Of a stretch of 64,000 nt of DNA, positions 42,645 through 51,700 are shown piece by piece. Made by a program: the position numbers and the translations under genes. This DNA is from Streptomyces sclerotialus (GTDB lineage: Bacteria > Actinomycetota > Actinomycetes > Streptomycetales > Streptomycetaceae): positions 1 to 64,000 of the forward strand of contig JODX01000015.1 of NCBI GenBank assembly GCA_000719105.1. Reading direction: 5' to 3'. Below the pieces are notes generated by a model, which was not told where the DNA came from, made no database searches, and worked only from the letters and a program-made list of their open reading frames with translations. Positions within the stretch are counted from its first letter, which is position 1. Each line of letters starts with the position of its first letter.

Positions 42645-45032
42645 GTGGTGGATCAGCTGACGCAGCACGATCCGCGGCGGATCGGGCCGTTCGAGGTGCT
42701 GGGACGGCTGGGTGCCGGCGGCATGGGGCTGGTCTATCTGGCGCGGTCGGCGTCGGGCCGGCGCGTGGCGATCAAGACGGTCAGGACGGAGCTCGCCGAG
42801 GACCAGCTGTTCCGGGTCCGGTTCACCCGCGAGGTCGAGGCGGCCCGGGCGGTGTCCGGTTTCTACACGGCGGCCGTGGTCGACGCCGATCCGCGCGCGG
42901 CCGTGCCGTGGCTCGCGACCGCGTACGTGCCCGCGCCCTCCCTCGAGGAGATAGTGAACGAGTGCGGGCCGCTGCCCGCCCAGGCCGTGCGCTGGCTGGC
43001 GGCGGGCGTCGCGGAGGCCCTGCAGTCCATCCACGGTGCCGGTCTCGTCCACCGGGACCTCAAGCCGTCCAACGTGCTGGTGGTCGAGGACGGGCCGCGC
43101 GTCATCGACTTCGGCATCGCCTCCGGGGTGTCCAACACCCGGCTGACCATGACCAACGTCGCCGTCGGCACCCCCGCCTACATGTCGCCGGAGCAGGCCA
43201 AGGACTCGCGCAGCGTCACCGGCGCCAGCGACGTCTTCTCCCTGGGCTCGATGCTGGTGTTCGCCGCGACCGGGCACGCGCCCTTCCACGGCGCCAACCC
43301 CGTCGAGACCGTGTTCATGCTGCTCCGGGAGGGCCCGGACCTCACCGGGCTGCCGGAGGAGCTGCGGCCGCTCATCGAGTCGTGCATGCAGATGGAGGCG
43401 ACCGCGCGCCCCAACCCGGCCGACCTCCAGGCCCAGCTCGCGCCGCACCTCTTCGGCTCCGGCTCCGACGACAGCGGTACGGCGTCCGCGTGGCTGCCCG
43501 AGAAGGCGGTCTCCCTCATCGAGTCCCGGCGCGGCGGCCGCGCGGCGGGCCGGACCCAGGCCGGGGGCGCCGGCGTGCGCGGCGCGGGCGGACCGGCCCC
43601 CGTACCCGCCCCCGCACCCGCTCCCGTACCGCCGCCCCCACCGTCGTACGACCCGGCCCCGATGCCCACCGGCGCGTCCGACTCCGGGCCGGTGCGGCTC
43701 GCGGGCGCCCGGGTGCCGATCGGGCCCGGGCCGCGCGTCGCGGACGCCCGCGCCGCGGCCGTGCAGGCGCCCCCTCCGGAGGCGGGCCTGGTGGCCTCCT
43801 GGTCGCGCCCCCGCGCCGGAATGAACGGCGTGGACGGCGCGGCGGCCGCACCCGCCGCGCCCGCCGTCCCGCCCGCGCCCACGGCGCCCCCGGAGACGGC
43901 ACCCGGCTGGCGCCCGTGGCGGTTCCGGATGTCCAACGACGTCTGGGGCACCCCGACGGTCGCCGACGACCTCGTGTACGTCACCTCCTTCGAGGTGCAC
44001 GCACTCGACGTGGCCACCGGCCGCCGCCGCTTCAAGACCCGGGACGTGGCCTGGTCGACGGCGGTCGCGGACGGCCGGATCCACGCCTCCGACGGGCCCA
44101 CCCTGTTCGCCCTGGACGCCCGCGAGGGCACCGACCTGTGGCGGCTGTCGGTGGACGCCTGGGTGTACAGCCTCAAGGCCGACCACGGCACCGTCGTCAC
44201 CGGCACCCGCGGCGGCGGCATCCAGGCCTGGGAGGCGTCCAACGGGCGGAAGCTGTGGGAGGTCACCGGGGCGCAGACCGACTTCGAGTCCCCGGAGGCC
44301 GGGCCCGTCGTCCACGACGGCACGGTGTACGTCTGGAAGGACGCCCGGCTGCGCGCCCTGGAGGCCCGTACGGGCGAGGAGCGCTGGTCGTACCCGGTGG
44401 GCGACGCGGCCTCCTGCGGCGGCGTACCGCTGCGGCTGACGCCCGCCCAGGACGGACACGTGTACGTCTCGGCGGGCTCGCGCGTGCTGGCCATCGACGC
44501 GGCGGGCGGGCATGTGCGCTGGCACTTCGAGGCGCCCGCGGTGTTCCTGTGCCCGCCCACCTTCGTGCCGGGCCCGGCGGTCACGGGCGGCGGCGTCTAC
44601 CTGGCGGACTACCTGGGCACGGTGTACGCCCTCGACGCGGCCGACGGCCGGGACCGCTGGCGCATCGCCACCGAGTCCCGCTCCTCGGTCGACTCCGTGC
44701 TGGTGGCCGCCGGCCACGTCCACGTGGGCAGCGGCAAGGGGCTCTACACCCTGGACGCGGTCACGGGCACCCCGAAGTGGCGGTTCCAGGCGGGCGGCGA
44801 CATCGTGGGCGCCCCGGCGGTCGCGGAGGGCCGGGTCCACTTCGGCTCCACCGACCACCTGCTCTACACCCTGAAGGCCGACGACGGCCGGCTCCGGTGG
44901 AAGCTGGCCACGGGCGGCGAGATCACCGGCTCGCCGGTGGTACGGGACGGGGTCGTGTACGCGTGCAGCAAGGACCGCTGCGTGTACGCGCTGGACGCGG
45001 AGAAGGGGACGGGGACGGCGCGGACGGCGTAG
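42645..45032 (+). CDS. afsK: Serine/threonine protein kinase AfsK
   Basis: A 795-residue Hanks-type kinase that phosphorylates AfsR and, in S. coelicolor, also acts in hyphal branching. The kinase domain (1-280) has GRLGAGGMG, Lys44, HRDLKPSN (Asp138), DFG (Asp155) and the P+1 loop [10 protein letters not shown]. Thr168, the known autophosphorylation site of AfsK, is conserved at exactly that number. A Pro/Ala-rich linker (~285-420) leads to a C-terminal beta-propeller of PQQ-like repeats (~425-795; LDA.TG..RW-type units). The GTG 42645 start follows GGAGGTGGCAGGG. There is no membrane helix; membrane association is peripheral. Confidence 0.95.
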   Translation: MVDQLTQHDPRRIGPFEVLGRLGAGGMGLVYLARSASGRRVAIKTVRTELAEDQLFRVRFTREVEAARAVSGFYTAAVVDADPRAAVPWLATAYVPAPSLEEIVNECGPLPAQAVRWLAAGVAEALQSIHGAGLVHRDLKPSNVLVVEDGPRVIDFGIASGVSNTRLTMTNVAVGTPAYMSPEQAKDSRSVTGASDVFSLGSMLVFAATGHAPFHGANPVETVFMLLREGPDLTGLPEELRPLIESCMQMEATARPNPADLQAQLAPHLFGSGSDDSGTASAWLPEKAVSLIESRRGGRAAGRTQAGGAGVRGAGGPAPVPAPAPAPVPPPPPSYDPAPMPTGASDSGPVRLAGARVPIGPGPRVADARAAAVQAPPPEAGLVASWSRPRAGMNGVDGAAAAPAAPAVPPAPTAPPETAPGWRPWRFRMSNDVWGTPTVADDLVYVTSFEVHALDVATGRRRFKTRDVAWSTAVADGRIHASDGPTLFALDAREGTDLWRLSVDAWVYSLKADHGTVVTGTRGGGIQAWEASNGRKLWEVTGAQTDFESPEAGPVVHDGTVYVWKDARLRALEARTGEERWSYPVGDAASCGGVPLRLTPAQDGHVYVSAGSRVLAIDAAGGHVRWHFEAPAVFLCPPTFVPGPAVTGGGVYLADYLGTVYALDAADGRDRWRIATESRSSVDSVLVAAGHVHVGSGKGLYTLDAVTGTPKWRFQAGGDIVGAPAVAEGRVHFGSTDHLLYTLKADDGRLRWKLATGGEITGSPVVRDGVVYACSKDRCVYALDAEKGTGTARTA

Positions 45033-45374
45033 CAACGACGACCGCGTCGCTGTGGCGGGACGGCCGTCGTGCCGGTCACGGAAGGGGTCGGGACGGCGGC
45101 CGTCGGTCCGCCGAGCACGGGAGGCCGTCCGGGTGCCCTCGGCGCCCCGCGTACGGGCCCGTCGCGCGGGCCGTGTCCGGGCCTCCTCGCCGCTCGCCCC
45201 CGACGCTACGCCCGGAAAGCGGAACCCGCCACGCAGCCGCGTGGCGGGTTCCGCGTACCGGCAGGAGCCCTCGGCGGGGTCACGGTTCAAGGACGGTGCT
45301 CCGGACATGCCTCGGCCGCGGCGGCTCCCCCAATCCGCGCCGCCGCGGCCGACCCCCCGCCGGAATGAAGGTCT
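45033..45374. other. afsK / afsS convergent gap
   Basis: A 342-base gap between convergent genes, dominated by the strong terminator at 45219-45254. No additional gene is supported. Confidence 0.5.
45219..45254. terminator. Strong bidirectional terminator between afsK and afsS
   Basis: GCGGAACCCGCCACGC and GCGTGGCGGGTTCCGC form a perfect 16-bp stem with a 4-nt loop (AGCC), the strongest hairpin noticed in the window. Confidence 0.8.
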
Positions 45375-45593
45375 CTACTTGCTGTCGGCTCCCAGCGCCG
45401 GCGGAGCGGGCATCGGGTTGTCGCCCAGCGTGGTGACGTCCGGCTTCGCGGGCGGGGCCGGCATCGGGTTGTCGCCCAGCGTGGTGACGTCCGGCTTCGC
45501 GGGCGGAGCGGGCATCGGGTTGTCGTTGGCCGCGAGGATCTCGGCCTCGTCCGTCGACTGGAGCGCCCCCGTGGCGTTCTGCTTCTCGCTCAT
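45375..45593 (-). CDS. afsS: AfsS sigma-like regulatory peptide
   Basis: A 72-residue protein that, in S. coelicolor, boosts antibiotic synthesis when transcribed under AfsR control. Three tandem repeats built on (L/A)(G/A)(D/N)DNPMPAPPAKPDVT fill the C-terminal half: two exact TLGDNPMPAPP units and one AANDNPMPAPP. The N-terminus is MSEKQNATG. The DNA repeats are visible at 45405-45530. ATG 45593 is preceded by GAGGAAGTC. The gene is transcribed from its own promoter downstream of afsR, on the same strand. Its biochemical mechanism is not known. Confidence 0.93.
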   Translation of the reverse strand: MSEKQNATGALQSTDEAEILAANDNPMPAPPAKPDVTTLGDNPMPAPPAKPDVTTLGDNPMPAPPALGADSK

Positions 45594-45637
45594 GACGTGA
45601 CTTCCTCTGTGTGCGACTGGGCTTGCTGACGAACGGA

Positions 45638-45679
45638 GCGCCCGCCCGGGAACTCCCCCGAAGGCCACCGGGCGGGCGC
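45638..45679 (-). promoter_or_regulatory. Hairpin in the afsS leader
   Basis: GCGCCCGCCCGG and CCGGGCGGGCGC form a perfect 12-bp stem around an 18-nt loop. It lies between the probable afsS promoter and its ribosome site, where it could attenuate transcription or stabilise the mRNA. It could also terminate afsR transcripts. Confidence 0.5.
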
Positions 45680-45747
45680 CGGAGCCGTACGGTTTCCCGC
45701 GGGCTCCTGATCAGACCGCCTGCCCCCCGACGCGACGGTGTGACTGG

Positions 45748-45785
45748 TAAGAGCGTGCCCGACGCGGATAAACGAACGCTGAACG
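45748..45785 (-). promoter_or_regulatory. afsS promoter with SARP/Pho-type direct repeats
   Basis: On the minus strand CGTTCA (45785-45780) and CGTTCG (45778-45773) are direct repeats 7 bases apart, followed about 20 bases on by CTTACC near 45748, a possible -10. AfsR and PhoP are known to bind overlapping repeats of this kind at the S. coelicolor afsS promoter. Confidence 0.45.
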
Positions 45786-45815
45786 TCCGCAACGGGCCCG
45801 CGACGGACCGGTGGT

Positions 45816-48806
45816 TCAGGCCGCCGAGGCGGGTGCGAGCAGGACCCGGACGTCGTCGGCCTCCGGGGCGCCGGTCTGCTCGTAGAGGCTGAGCGCCTCG
45901 CGCCAGCAGGCCCTGGCCCGGTCCACCTGCCCCAGCGCGGACAGCGCCCTGCCCAACAAAGTCAGGACGTTGCCCCGCATGCGGTCGCCGCCGATGCAGC
46001 CGAGGGCGAGGGCCTGCTCGGCGTGCCAGGCGGCCTGAGCGGAACGGCGGACGGCCAGGTGCACCTCGGCGATGCGGAAGTGGGTGGTGCCCTCCCACAG
46101 CCGCTGCCGGTGCTCGTCGAGAATGCCCAGGGCCTCGGAGAACTGCCCCAGCGCCTCGGCGTGGCGCCCGGCCATGTTCAGAGCGATGCCCAGGGCGTAA
46201 TGGCTGTTGGCGAGGCGCACCGTCCGGCCGAACTCGGCGTGGATCGCGACGCCGCGCTGCGCGAACGCGACCGCCTTGGCGATGTTGCCCAGGCCGAGGT
46301 GGGCGCGGGACAGGTTGCACAGCGTGGTCGCCTCGAAGGGGCGGTTCCCGGCGGCCCGCAGGCCCTCGATGGCCCGGTCGAAGAAGGGCCCGCCGTCCGC
46401 GTAGCGGCCCTGGTGCAGGCAGATGAGGCCCCGGTTGTTGGCCACCCAGCTGATGGCGGTGGTGTCGCGCACGGACTCCGCGAGCGTCATGGCGAACCGT
46501 GCCTCCACCTCGGCCTGCCCGATGCGGCCGGACACCAGGAGGACGTCGGTGAGGACCGTCCGGGCCCGGCCCTCCGCCCAGGCGTCCCGCGCCGCCCGCG
46601 TGGCCTCGCACATCGCGCGGGCCGTCGCCTCGTACTGGTGCGAGTTGGCGCCCGACTCGGTGAGGTCCTTCGCGGCCCACAGCAGGTCCACTCCGCGCCG
46701 CAGCCGCGCCGACCCCGCCGACTGCCGTACGCACGCCAGCAGCTGGGCCGCCTCGGAGTACAGCCAGTCCAGGGCCGCCGAGGCCTCGCTGAACGCCAGC
46801 CCCGGGTACTCGGTCGGCTCCAGGTGGTCCACCAGCCGGTCCCCGGGCCGCTCGATCGCGTACACGCCCGCGGCCGTGGCCAGGTAGAAGTCCAGCAGCC
46901 GGGAGAGCGCGGCCTCCCTCCCCCACTGCCCGAAAGGCGTGGGAGGTGCCCCCACCGCCGGCGGCTGCTCGTCCCGCTCCGCGCATGCACGCGCGTAGAG
47001 CCGCACCAGGTCGTGGTAGCGGTAGCGGCCCGGCGCTGCCGACTCCAGCAGCGAGGTGTCGACCAGGGACTCCAGCAGGTCCTCGGTGTCCTCGGGGGGG
47101 AGGTCGAGCAGCGCGGCGGCCGCGGCCAGGGAGATGTCCGGTCCGTCGGCCAGCCCCAGCAGCCGGAAGGCGCGTGCCTGGTCCGGTTCGAGCTGCCCGT
47201 ACCCGAGCTCGAAGGTGGCCTTCACGGCGAGGTCGCCGGCCTGCAGCTCGTCGAGCCGGCGGCGCTCGTCGGCGAGCTTGCCCGCGAGCACCGACACCGT
47301 CCAGGTCCGCCGCGCCGCCAGCCGGGAGGCGGCGATACGGATCGCCAGCGGCAGGAACCCGCACGCCGCCACCAGGTCCAGTGCGGCCTTGCGTTCGGCG
47401 GCCACCCGCTCCTCGCCCACGATGCGGGTGAAGAGCTGGAGCGCCTCCTCGGGCGACATGACGTCCAGATCCACGAGATGGGCGCCCGCCAGGTCCACCA
47501 TCCGCACCCGGGAGGTCACCAGCGCCGCGCACCCCGCGCTCCCCGGGAGCAGGGGACGTACCTGGGCCGCGTCCCGGGCGTTGTCCAGCAGGACCAGCAC
47601 GCGACGGCCGTCCAGCACCGACCGGTACAGCGCGGCGCGCTCCTCGAGCGAGTCCGGGATCGAGTCGTCGTCCGTGCCGAGCGCCCGCAGGAACGCCCCG
47701 AGCACGGTCTCCGGCTCGGCCGCCCGGGCCCCCGCGCCCTGCAGATCCACGTAGAGCTGCCCGTCCGGGAAGGCCGCCCGCGCCTGGTGCGCGACATGCA
47801 CGGCCAGCGTCGTCTTGCCCACGCCCCCGATGCCGGACAGCGCCGACACCGCCATCACCCGTCCCTCCGCACCGGACGCCGAGGCGAGGATGCCGCACAG
47901 TTCGTCGACGAAGCCCGCGCGCCCGGTGAAGTCCGGGACGGTCGCCGGGAGCTGGGCGGGCCTGACGGGCACGGCGGACGGCTCGGGCTCCAGCGGCGCG
48001 GACGGCTCCGCGAGCGAGGGGTCGGCCCGCAGGATGCGCTGCTGCAGCTCCCGCAGTCCGGGGCGCGGGTCCACGCCCAGCTCGTCGGAGAGCAGCCGGC
48101 GGGTGTCCGCGTACACGGCGAGCGCCTCAGCCTGCCGTCCGCTGCGGTACAGCGCCAGCATCAGCAGCTCCCGCAGCCGCTCCCGCAGCGGGTGCGCCGC
48201 GGTCAGGGCGGTGAGCTCCGACACCGCCTCCGCGTGGCAGCCCTGTTCCAGGTCCATGTCGAGCCGGGTCTCGAGGAGCTGCAGCCGCCACTCCTCCAGC
48301 CGCGTCCGCTGTGTCTCCGCGTACGGCCCGGGGAGACTGGCCAGGACCTCCCCGTCCCACAGGTTCAACGCCTTGTTCAGCAGGGCCCGCGCGTGGCACA
48401 GGTCCCCGCCGCTCTTCGCCTTCTCGGCGTCCGCGGCCAGCTCCTGGGCCAGCACCAGATCGAGGGCACCGCCCCCGCCGGGCACCCGGATGGCGTACCC
48501 GCCGGACTCGCTGACCAGCACCCCGGCCCCGAACACCTTGCGCAGCCGGGACGCGTACGTACGGACCGCGGCCAGCGCCTGGGACGGAGGGTCGTCGCCC
48601 CACAGCGCGTCGATCAGTTCGCCCGCCGTGGCCGTACGGCCCTCGCGGAGCAGCAGGGCGGCGAGCAGCGCGCGTTGCTGCGGGGACCCGGTGGACAGCA
48701 GCTCGGCGCCGCGCCAGGCGCGCACGGGGCCGAGCACGCCGAAACGCAGGACCGAGGACCCGTCGGCCTCCGGCTCGTCCGGCACTCGTGCTTCCACGTC
48801 CTCCAT
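45816..48806 (-). CDS. afsR: AfsR, SARP/NB-ARC/TPR transcriptional activator
   Basis: A 996-residue global activator of secondary metabolism. The OmpR-like DNA-binding domain (~20-110) and BTAD (~115-265) form the SARP core. The NB-ARC ATPase follows, with Walker A SGIGGVGKTT at ~325-333 and Walker B VLVLLDNA at ~395. TPR repeats occupy ~700-980. AfsK phosphorylates it, and it then drives afsS. Residues ~616-630 (VGAPPTPFGQWGREA) come from a relative of the dispersed repeat, inserted between the winged-helix part of the NB-ARC region and the TPR region. The start is ATG 48806. Confidence 0.96.
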   Translation of the reverse strand: MEDVEARVPDEPEADGSSVLRFGVLGPVRAWRGAELLSTGSPQQRALLAALLLREGRTATAGELIDALWGDDPPSQALAAVRTYASRLRKVFGAGVLVSESGGYAIRVPGGGGALDLVLAQELAADAEKAKSGGDLCHARALLNKALNLWDGEVLASLPGPYAETQRTRLEEWRLQLLETRLDMDLEQGCHAEAVSELTALTAAHPLRERLRELLMLALYRSGRQAEALAVYADTRRLLSDELGVDPRPGLRELQQRILRADPSLAEPSAPLEPEPSAVPVRPAQLPATVPDFTGRAGFVDELCGILASASGAEGRVMAVSALSGIGGVGKTTLAVHVAHQARAAFPDGQLYVDLQGAGARAAEPETVLGAFLRALGTDDDSIPDSLEERAALYRSVLDGRRVLVLLDNARDAAQVRPLLPGSAGCAALVTSRVRMVDLAGAHLVDLDVMSPEEALQLFTRIVGEERVAAERKAALDLVAACGFLPLAIRIAASRLAARRTWTVSVLAGKLADERRRLDELQAGDLAVKATFELGYGQLEPDQARAFRLLGLADGPDISLAAAAALLDLPPEDTEDLLESLVDTSLLESAAPGRYRYHDLVRLYARACAERDEQPPAVGAPPTPFGQWGREAALSRLLDFYLATAAGVYAIERPGDRLVDHLEPTEYPGLAFSEASAALDWLYSEAAQLLACVRQSAGSARLRRGVDLLWAAKDLTESGANSHQYEATARAMCEATRAARDAWAEGRARTVLTDVLLVSGRIGQAEVEARFAMTLAESVRDTTAISWVANNRGLICLHQGRYADGGPFFDRAIEGLRAAGNRPFEATTLCNLSRAHLGLGNIAKAVAFAQRGVAIHAEFGRTVRLANSHYALGIALNMAGRHAEALGQFSEALGILDEHRQRLWEGTTHFRIAEVHLAVRRSAQAAWHAEQALALGCIGGDRMRGNVLTLLGRALSALGQVDRARACWREALSLYEQTGAPEADDVRVLLAPASAA
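46918..46956. repeat. Dispersed palindromic repeat, diverged copy C
   Basis: It shares both ends with copies A and B (CTCCCCCACT and GGGAGGTGCCCCCACC), but its centre is CCCGAAAGGCGT instead of the CTCGGCTTCG palindrome. It lies in afsR and is read in a different frame from A and B, without creating a stop. Confidence 0.75.
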
Positions 48807-49016
48807 CGCCGCCCCCCTGGCATCCCTGTCAACTACGCCAGTCTGCCCTGCGGACGCCGGATGCGTCAGCCGTGGGAGACGCCGATCACAGGCGGCGCAC
48901 GGGAAGGCACAAGAACCTCACATGCTCTTCGCACGGGAGCGCACAGGACGGCACACCCCGGGGGCGGGCCGCCGGGGGTCTGCGACTGGGCCGGGGGTCT
49001 GTGGCTGGTACGTCCG

Positions 49017-49400
49017 TCAGGCGTCGAAGCGGAGTCGGGAGGCCTCGATGTGGGCGAGGTTCCGGTGGGTCCACTCGCACATGACGTCGACCGTCGCCCG
49101 CAGAGCCCGCCCCGGCCCGGTGAGCGTGTACTCGACGCGCGGCGGCACGGTGGGGTGCACCGTCCGCTCGACCAGCCCGTTGCGCTCCAGCATGCGCAGG
49201 TTCTGCGTGAGCATCTTGTGGCTGATGCCCTCGACCTCGTTGCGCAGCTCGCTGAAGCGCAGGGTGCGCTCACCGAGCATCTCGATGATCAGCAGCGCCC
49301 ACTTGTTGGCGACGTCGGAGAAGATCTCGCGCGCCAGGGAGTCCGCGCGGCGCAGGTCGGCCTGCTCGGTCGGACCGCCCGTGAACTGCTTGGTTTCCAT
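49017..49400 (-). CDS. HxlR family transcriptional regulator
   Basis: A 127-residue winged-helix protein with the HxlR signature: DVANKWALLIIEMLGERTLRFSELRNEVEGISHKMLTQNLRMLERNGLV. HxlR proteins are dimeric regulators often sensing reactive electrophiles or quinones. It is divergent from the RidA gene across 104 bases. AGTCACT-N4-AGTGCGT near 49411-49428 is a weak dyad that could be the operator. Two direct GCCGGGGGTCTG repeats (48971 and 48990) lie just past its 3' end. Confidence 0.9.
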   Translation of the reverse strand: METKQFTGGPTEQADLRRADSLAREIFSDVANKWALLIIEMLGERTLRFSELRNEVEGISHKMLTQNLRMLERNGLVERTVHPTVPPRVEYTLTGPGRALRATVDVMCEWTHRNLAHIEASRLRFDA

Positions 49401-49504
49401 CCGGTTCCTCAGTCACTGAAAAGTGCGTTCTTCCAGGTCAGCGCTCACTCTCCTACGGTTCTCCAGTAACCACAAGAGAGCGAAGACGAGGAGCGGAAGA
49501 CACT

Positions 49505-49921
49505 ATGACCGTCACCCTGATGAACCCCGCCGGACTGCCCGAGATCGACGGCTACCGCCAGGTGTCGATCGCCCCGATGGCGGCCGGTTCGAAGCTGGTC
49601 CACATCGCCGGACAGGTCTCCTGGGACACCGACGGAGCGACGATCGCGGAGGGCGACCTCGCCGGCCAGGTCGAGCAGTGCTACCTGCACATCGGCACCG
49701 CCCTGGCCGCGGCCGGCGGCTCCTTCGACGACGTGGTGAAGCTGAACTTCTACGTCGTCGACTGGGCGCCCGAGAAGCTGGACCTGGTCTGGGAGGGGAT
49801 CGGGCGGGCGGCCGCGAAGCTGGGAACGACTCCGGTGCCGCCCGTGACGCTGGTGGGTGTGGTGTCGCTGGACATCCCGGACCACCTGGTGGAGGTGGAG
49901 GCGACGGCGGTCATCGGCTGA
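49505..49921 (+). CDS. RidA/YjgF-YER057c family protein
   Basis: A 138-residue Rid-family protein. It has the usual QVSIAP...LVHIAGQVSWD start, GDLAGQVEQCYLHIGTALAAAG, and a C-terminal PVPPVTLVGVVSL. True RidA deaminates enamine/imine intermediates using a conserved Arg in the R(A/V).VEV region. Here the final segment is HLVEVEATAVIG, with no Arg at the expected place, so this is probably a non-RidA subfamily member. It is divergent from HxlR, which is likely its regulator. The last 11 bases overlap the methyltransferase gene. Confidence 0.85.
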   Translation: MTVTLMNPAGLPEIDGYRQVSIAPMAAGSKLVHIAGQVSWDTDGATIAEGDLAGQVEQCYLHIGTALAAAGGSFDDVVKLNFYVVDWAPEKLDLVWEGIGRAAAKLGTTPVPPVTLVGVVSLDIPDHLVEVEATAVIG

Positions 49922-50690
49922 CAGGGCGTTCGGACCCTTCCTTGTCATCCGGTGTCCGACGGAGCACGAGCGTGACGAACCCGAGGGTGCGGCGGTAGCC
50001 GCGCAGCCATGCGGTGCGGTGCTCGGCGGCGGCCCCGAGTGCCGCACCGCTGCCCGGGTCGTCCGGGTGGTCCAGGGCCCACCGGGACAGGGAGCCGGTC
50101 CAGGACCACTCGTACTCGTCCCACTCCTCGACGGTGCTGACGTGCCCGTACGTGGGGGTCCAGCCGGCCGCGACGACCCGGTCGACGGTCGTGGCCAGGT
50201 CGGCGAACTCGTCCACCGCGAACCCGGCGTCGAGGGTCCCCTGGTCCGGCTCGCGCTCCCAGAAGCCGTCGCCGACCAGGACGCTGCCGCCGGGGGCGAG
50301 GTGCCTGCGCACGGCTTCCAGGGTGGGCAACAGGCCGCCGAAGGCGTGGGTGGCGCCGATGCAGAGGACGAGGTCGAACGGTGCCTCGGCGGTGTAGGCG
50401 CCGGCGTCTCCGGCCACCAGCGCGATGCGGTCGCCGAGGCCCTTCGCCGTGATGACCTGCCGCGCGCGTGTGATGGTGTCGGCGTCGAGGTCCACGCCGT
50501 ATGCCCTCACTCCCGGCCGCTCTTCAGCGGCCCGGAGCAGCCACTCGCCGCGCCCGCACCCGAGGTCGAGGATTCTCTCGGTTCCGTCCCGCAGCGCGCG
50601 GCCCAGCAGGCGGGACACGGAGTTGTCGCTCAGCGGGGCGGCGATGGGGTGGTCGGCGTGGGCGAGGGCGCTGATGCGTTGGCGGTCCAT
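49911..50690 (-). CDS. Class I SAM-dependent methyltransferase
   Basis: A 259-residue enzyme with a Rossmann methyltransferase core: motif I ILDLGCGRGEWLLRAAE (~40), motif II YGVDLDAD (~65), VAGDAGAYTAEAPFDLVLCIGATHAFG (~90-115) and GGSVLVGDGFWERE (~135). The C-terminal part has several Trp/Tyr-rich turns. The substrate is unknown, and neighbours give no clue. Confidence 0.88.
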   Translation of the reverse strand: MDRQRISALAHADHPIAAPLSDNSVSRLLGRALRDGTERILDLGCGRGEWLLRAAEERPGVRAYGVDLDADTITRARQVITAKGLGDRIALVAGDAGAYTAEAPFDLVLCIGATHAFGGLLPTLEAVRRHLAPGGSVLVGDGFWEREPDQGTLDAGFAVDEFADLATTVDRVVAAGWTPTYGHVSTVEEWDEYEWSWTGSLSRWALDHPDDPGSGAALGAAAEHRTAWLRGYRRTLGFVTLVLRRTPDDKEGSERPVSR

Positions 50691-50749
50691 GGGGGGATGG
50701 TGGCGTGGGTGGGTGTGGCGTGTCTCCTGGATTAGGCGCGTGCTCGCGG

Positions 50750-51388
50750 CTAGTCCTTACGCCCCGTCGCGGCCACCGTGATCCCGAGGCCGACCATCGT
50801 GAGCCCGCCCACCCCTCCGACCAGGGACAGCCGTCGCGGTGACCGGGCGAACCAGTCGCGTGCGGTGGCGGCGACGAGGCCCCAGACGCTGTCGGACGCG
50901 ACCGCGATGACGTTGAAGACGAGGCCCAGCAGCAGCATCTGTGCGACGACGTGCCCTTGCTCGCGGTCGACGAACTGGGGCAGTACGGCGGCGAAGAACA
51001 CGATGGTCTTCGGGTTGGCGACACCGACGGCGAAGCCGTCCCACAGGGTGCGGAGGCCGCCACCCGGAGCCGAGTCGCCGGCGATCGCGGCATGCAGTGC
51101 GCCGCGTTGGCGCCACGCCTTGATGCCCAGGTGTACGAGGTAGGCGGCGCCGGCCAGCTTCAGCACCGTGAAGACGAGCACCGAGCGCTCGACCACGGAG
51201 CCGACGCCCAGCGCGACGGCCACGACGAGGACGTACGCCCCGAGGGTGTTGCCCAGGACGGTGGTCAGCGCGGCGCGGCGGCCTTGGGACAGGGCCCGAC
51301 CGATCACGAAGAGCACGCTGGGACCGGGCACGATGATCAGCAGGAACGACATCGCCGCGAAGGCGAGCAGGCGGTCGGTGGACACCAT
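50750..51388 (-). CDS. LysE/RhtB family amino-acid exporter
   Basis: A 212-residue, six-helix translocator. The N-terminal PGPSVLFVIGRALSQGRRAAL is the family signature, followed by GVGSVVERSVLVFTVLKLAGAAYLVHLGIKAWRQR and WDGFAVGVANPKTIVFFAAVLPQFVD. ATG 51388 gives the normal family N-terminus. It exports an amino acid or similar metabolite; specificity cannot be told. A single orphan gene. Confidence 0.9.
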   Translation of the reverse strand: MVSTDRLLAFAAMSFLLIIVPGPSVLFVIGRALSQGRRAALTTVLGNTLGAYVLVVAVALGVGSVVERSVLVFTVLKLAGAAYLVHLGIKAWRQRGALHAAIAGDSAPGGGLRTLWDGFAVGVANPKTIVFFAAVLPQFVDREQGHVVAQMLLLGLVFNVIAVASDSVWGLVAATARDWFARSPRRLSLVGGVGGLTMVGLGITVAATGRKD

Positions 51389-51444
51389 GTCGCCATGCAA
51401 GCGGGGAGGGGGGCCTTCCCGCATCCTCTTTTCCCCTCAAGCCC

Positions 51445-51690
51445 TCAGGCGGGGCTGTCCTGCTTGAGGGCTCGGAGCAGGGCTCCGAATGCAGTGGGGG
51501 CGGCCGAGAGGATCGTTCGGGTGGGGTCGGCGCTTTCGGTGAGGTGGATGGTGTCGGGGGTGGTGGCTGCTATGTGGAGGCAGGCTTCGCCTGTCTGGCA
51601 GTAGGAAGACTTCTGCGAGCTGGCAGCCACGTGGACGCATGATTCGCCTTGTGCGCAGTAGGACGACCGTTGCCATGCATATGAACTCAT
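51445..51690 (-). CDS. DUF397 protein of a whiJ-type module
   Basis: An 81-residue protein with two copies of the DUF397-type motif (W.RSSYC..GE.CVHVA and KSSYCQTGEACLHIA), so it looks like a short duplicated DUF397. In S. coelicolor such small proteins, placed downstream of XRE regulators, act with them in developmental control (whiJ locus). The spacing to the XRE gene is 10 bases. Base composition is lower in G+C than the surroundings. Confidence 0.8.
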   Translation of the reverse strand: MSSYAWQRSSYCAQGESCVHVAASSQKSSYCQTGEACLHIAATTPDTIHLTESADPTRTILSAAPTAFGALLRALKQDSPA

Positions 51691-51700
51691 TGGGGCCCTC

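Noticed and set aside
41526..45308. Very long antisense open frame (about 1,260 codons) over afsK and the VOC gene
   Set aside because: Its residues are low-complexity Arg/Gly/Val. The opposite strand carries a textbook kinase, so it is a shadow of G/C-biased third positions.
46023..49469. Long plus-strand open frame (about 1,150 codons) over afsR
   Set aside because: Antisense to a fully recognisable SARP regulator; no ribosome site, and protein composition typical of shadows.
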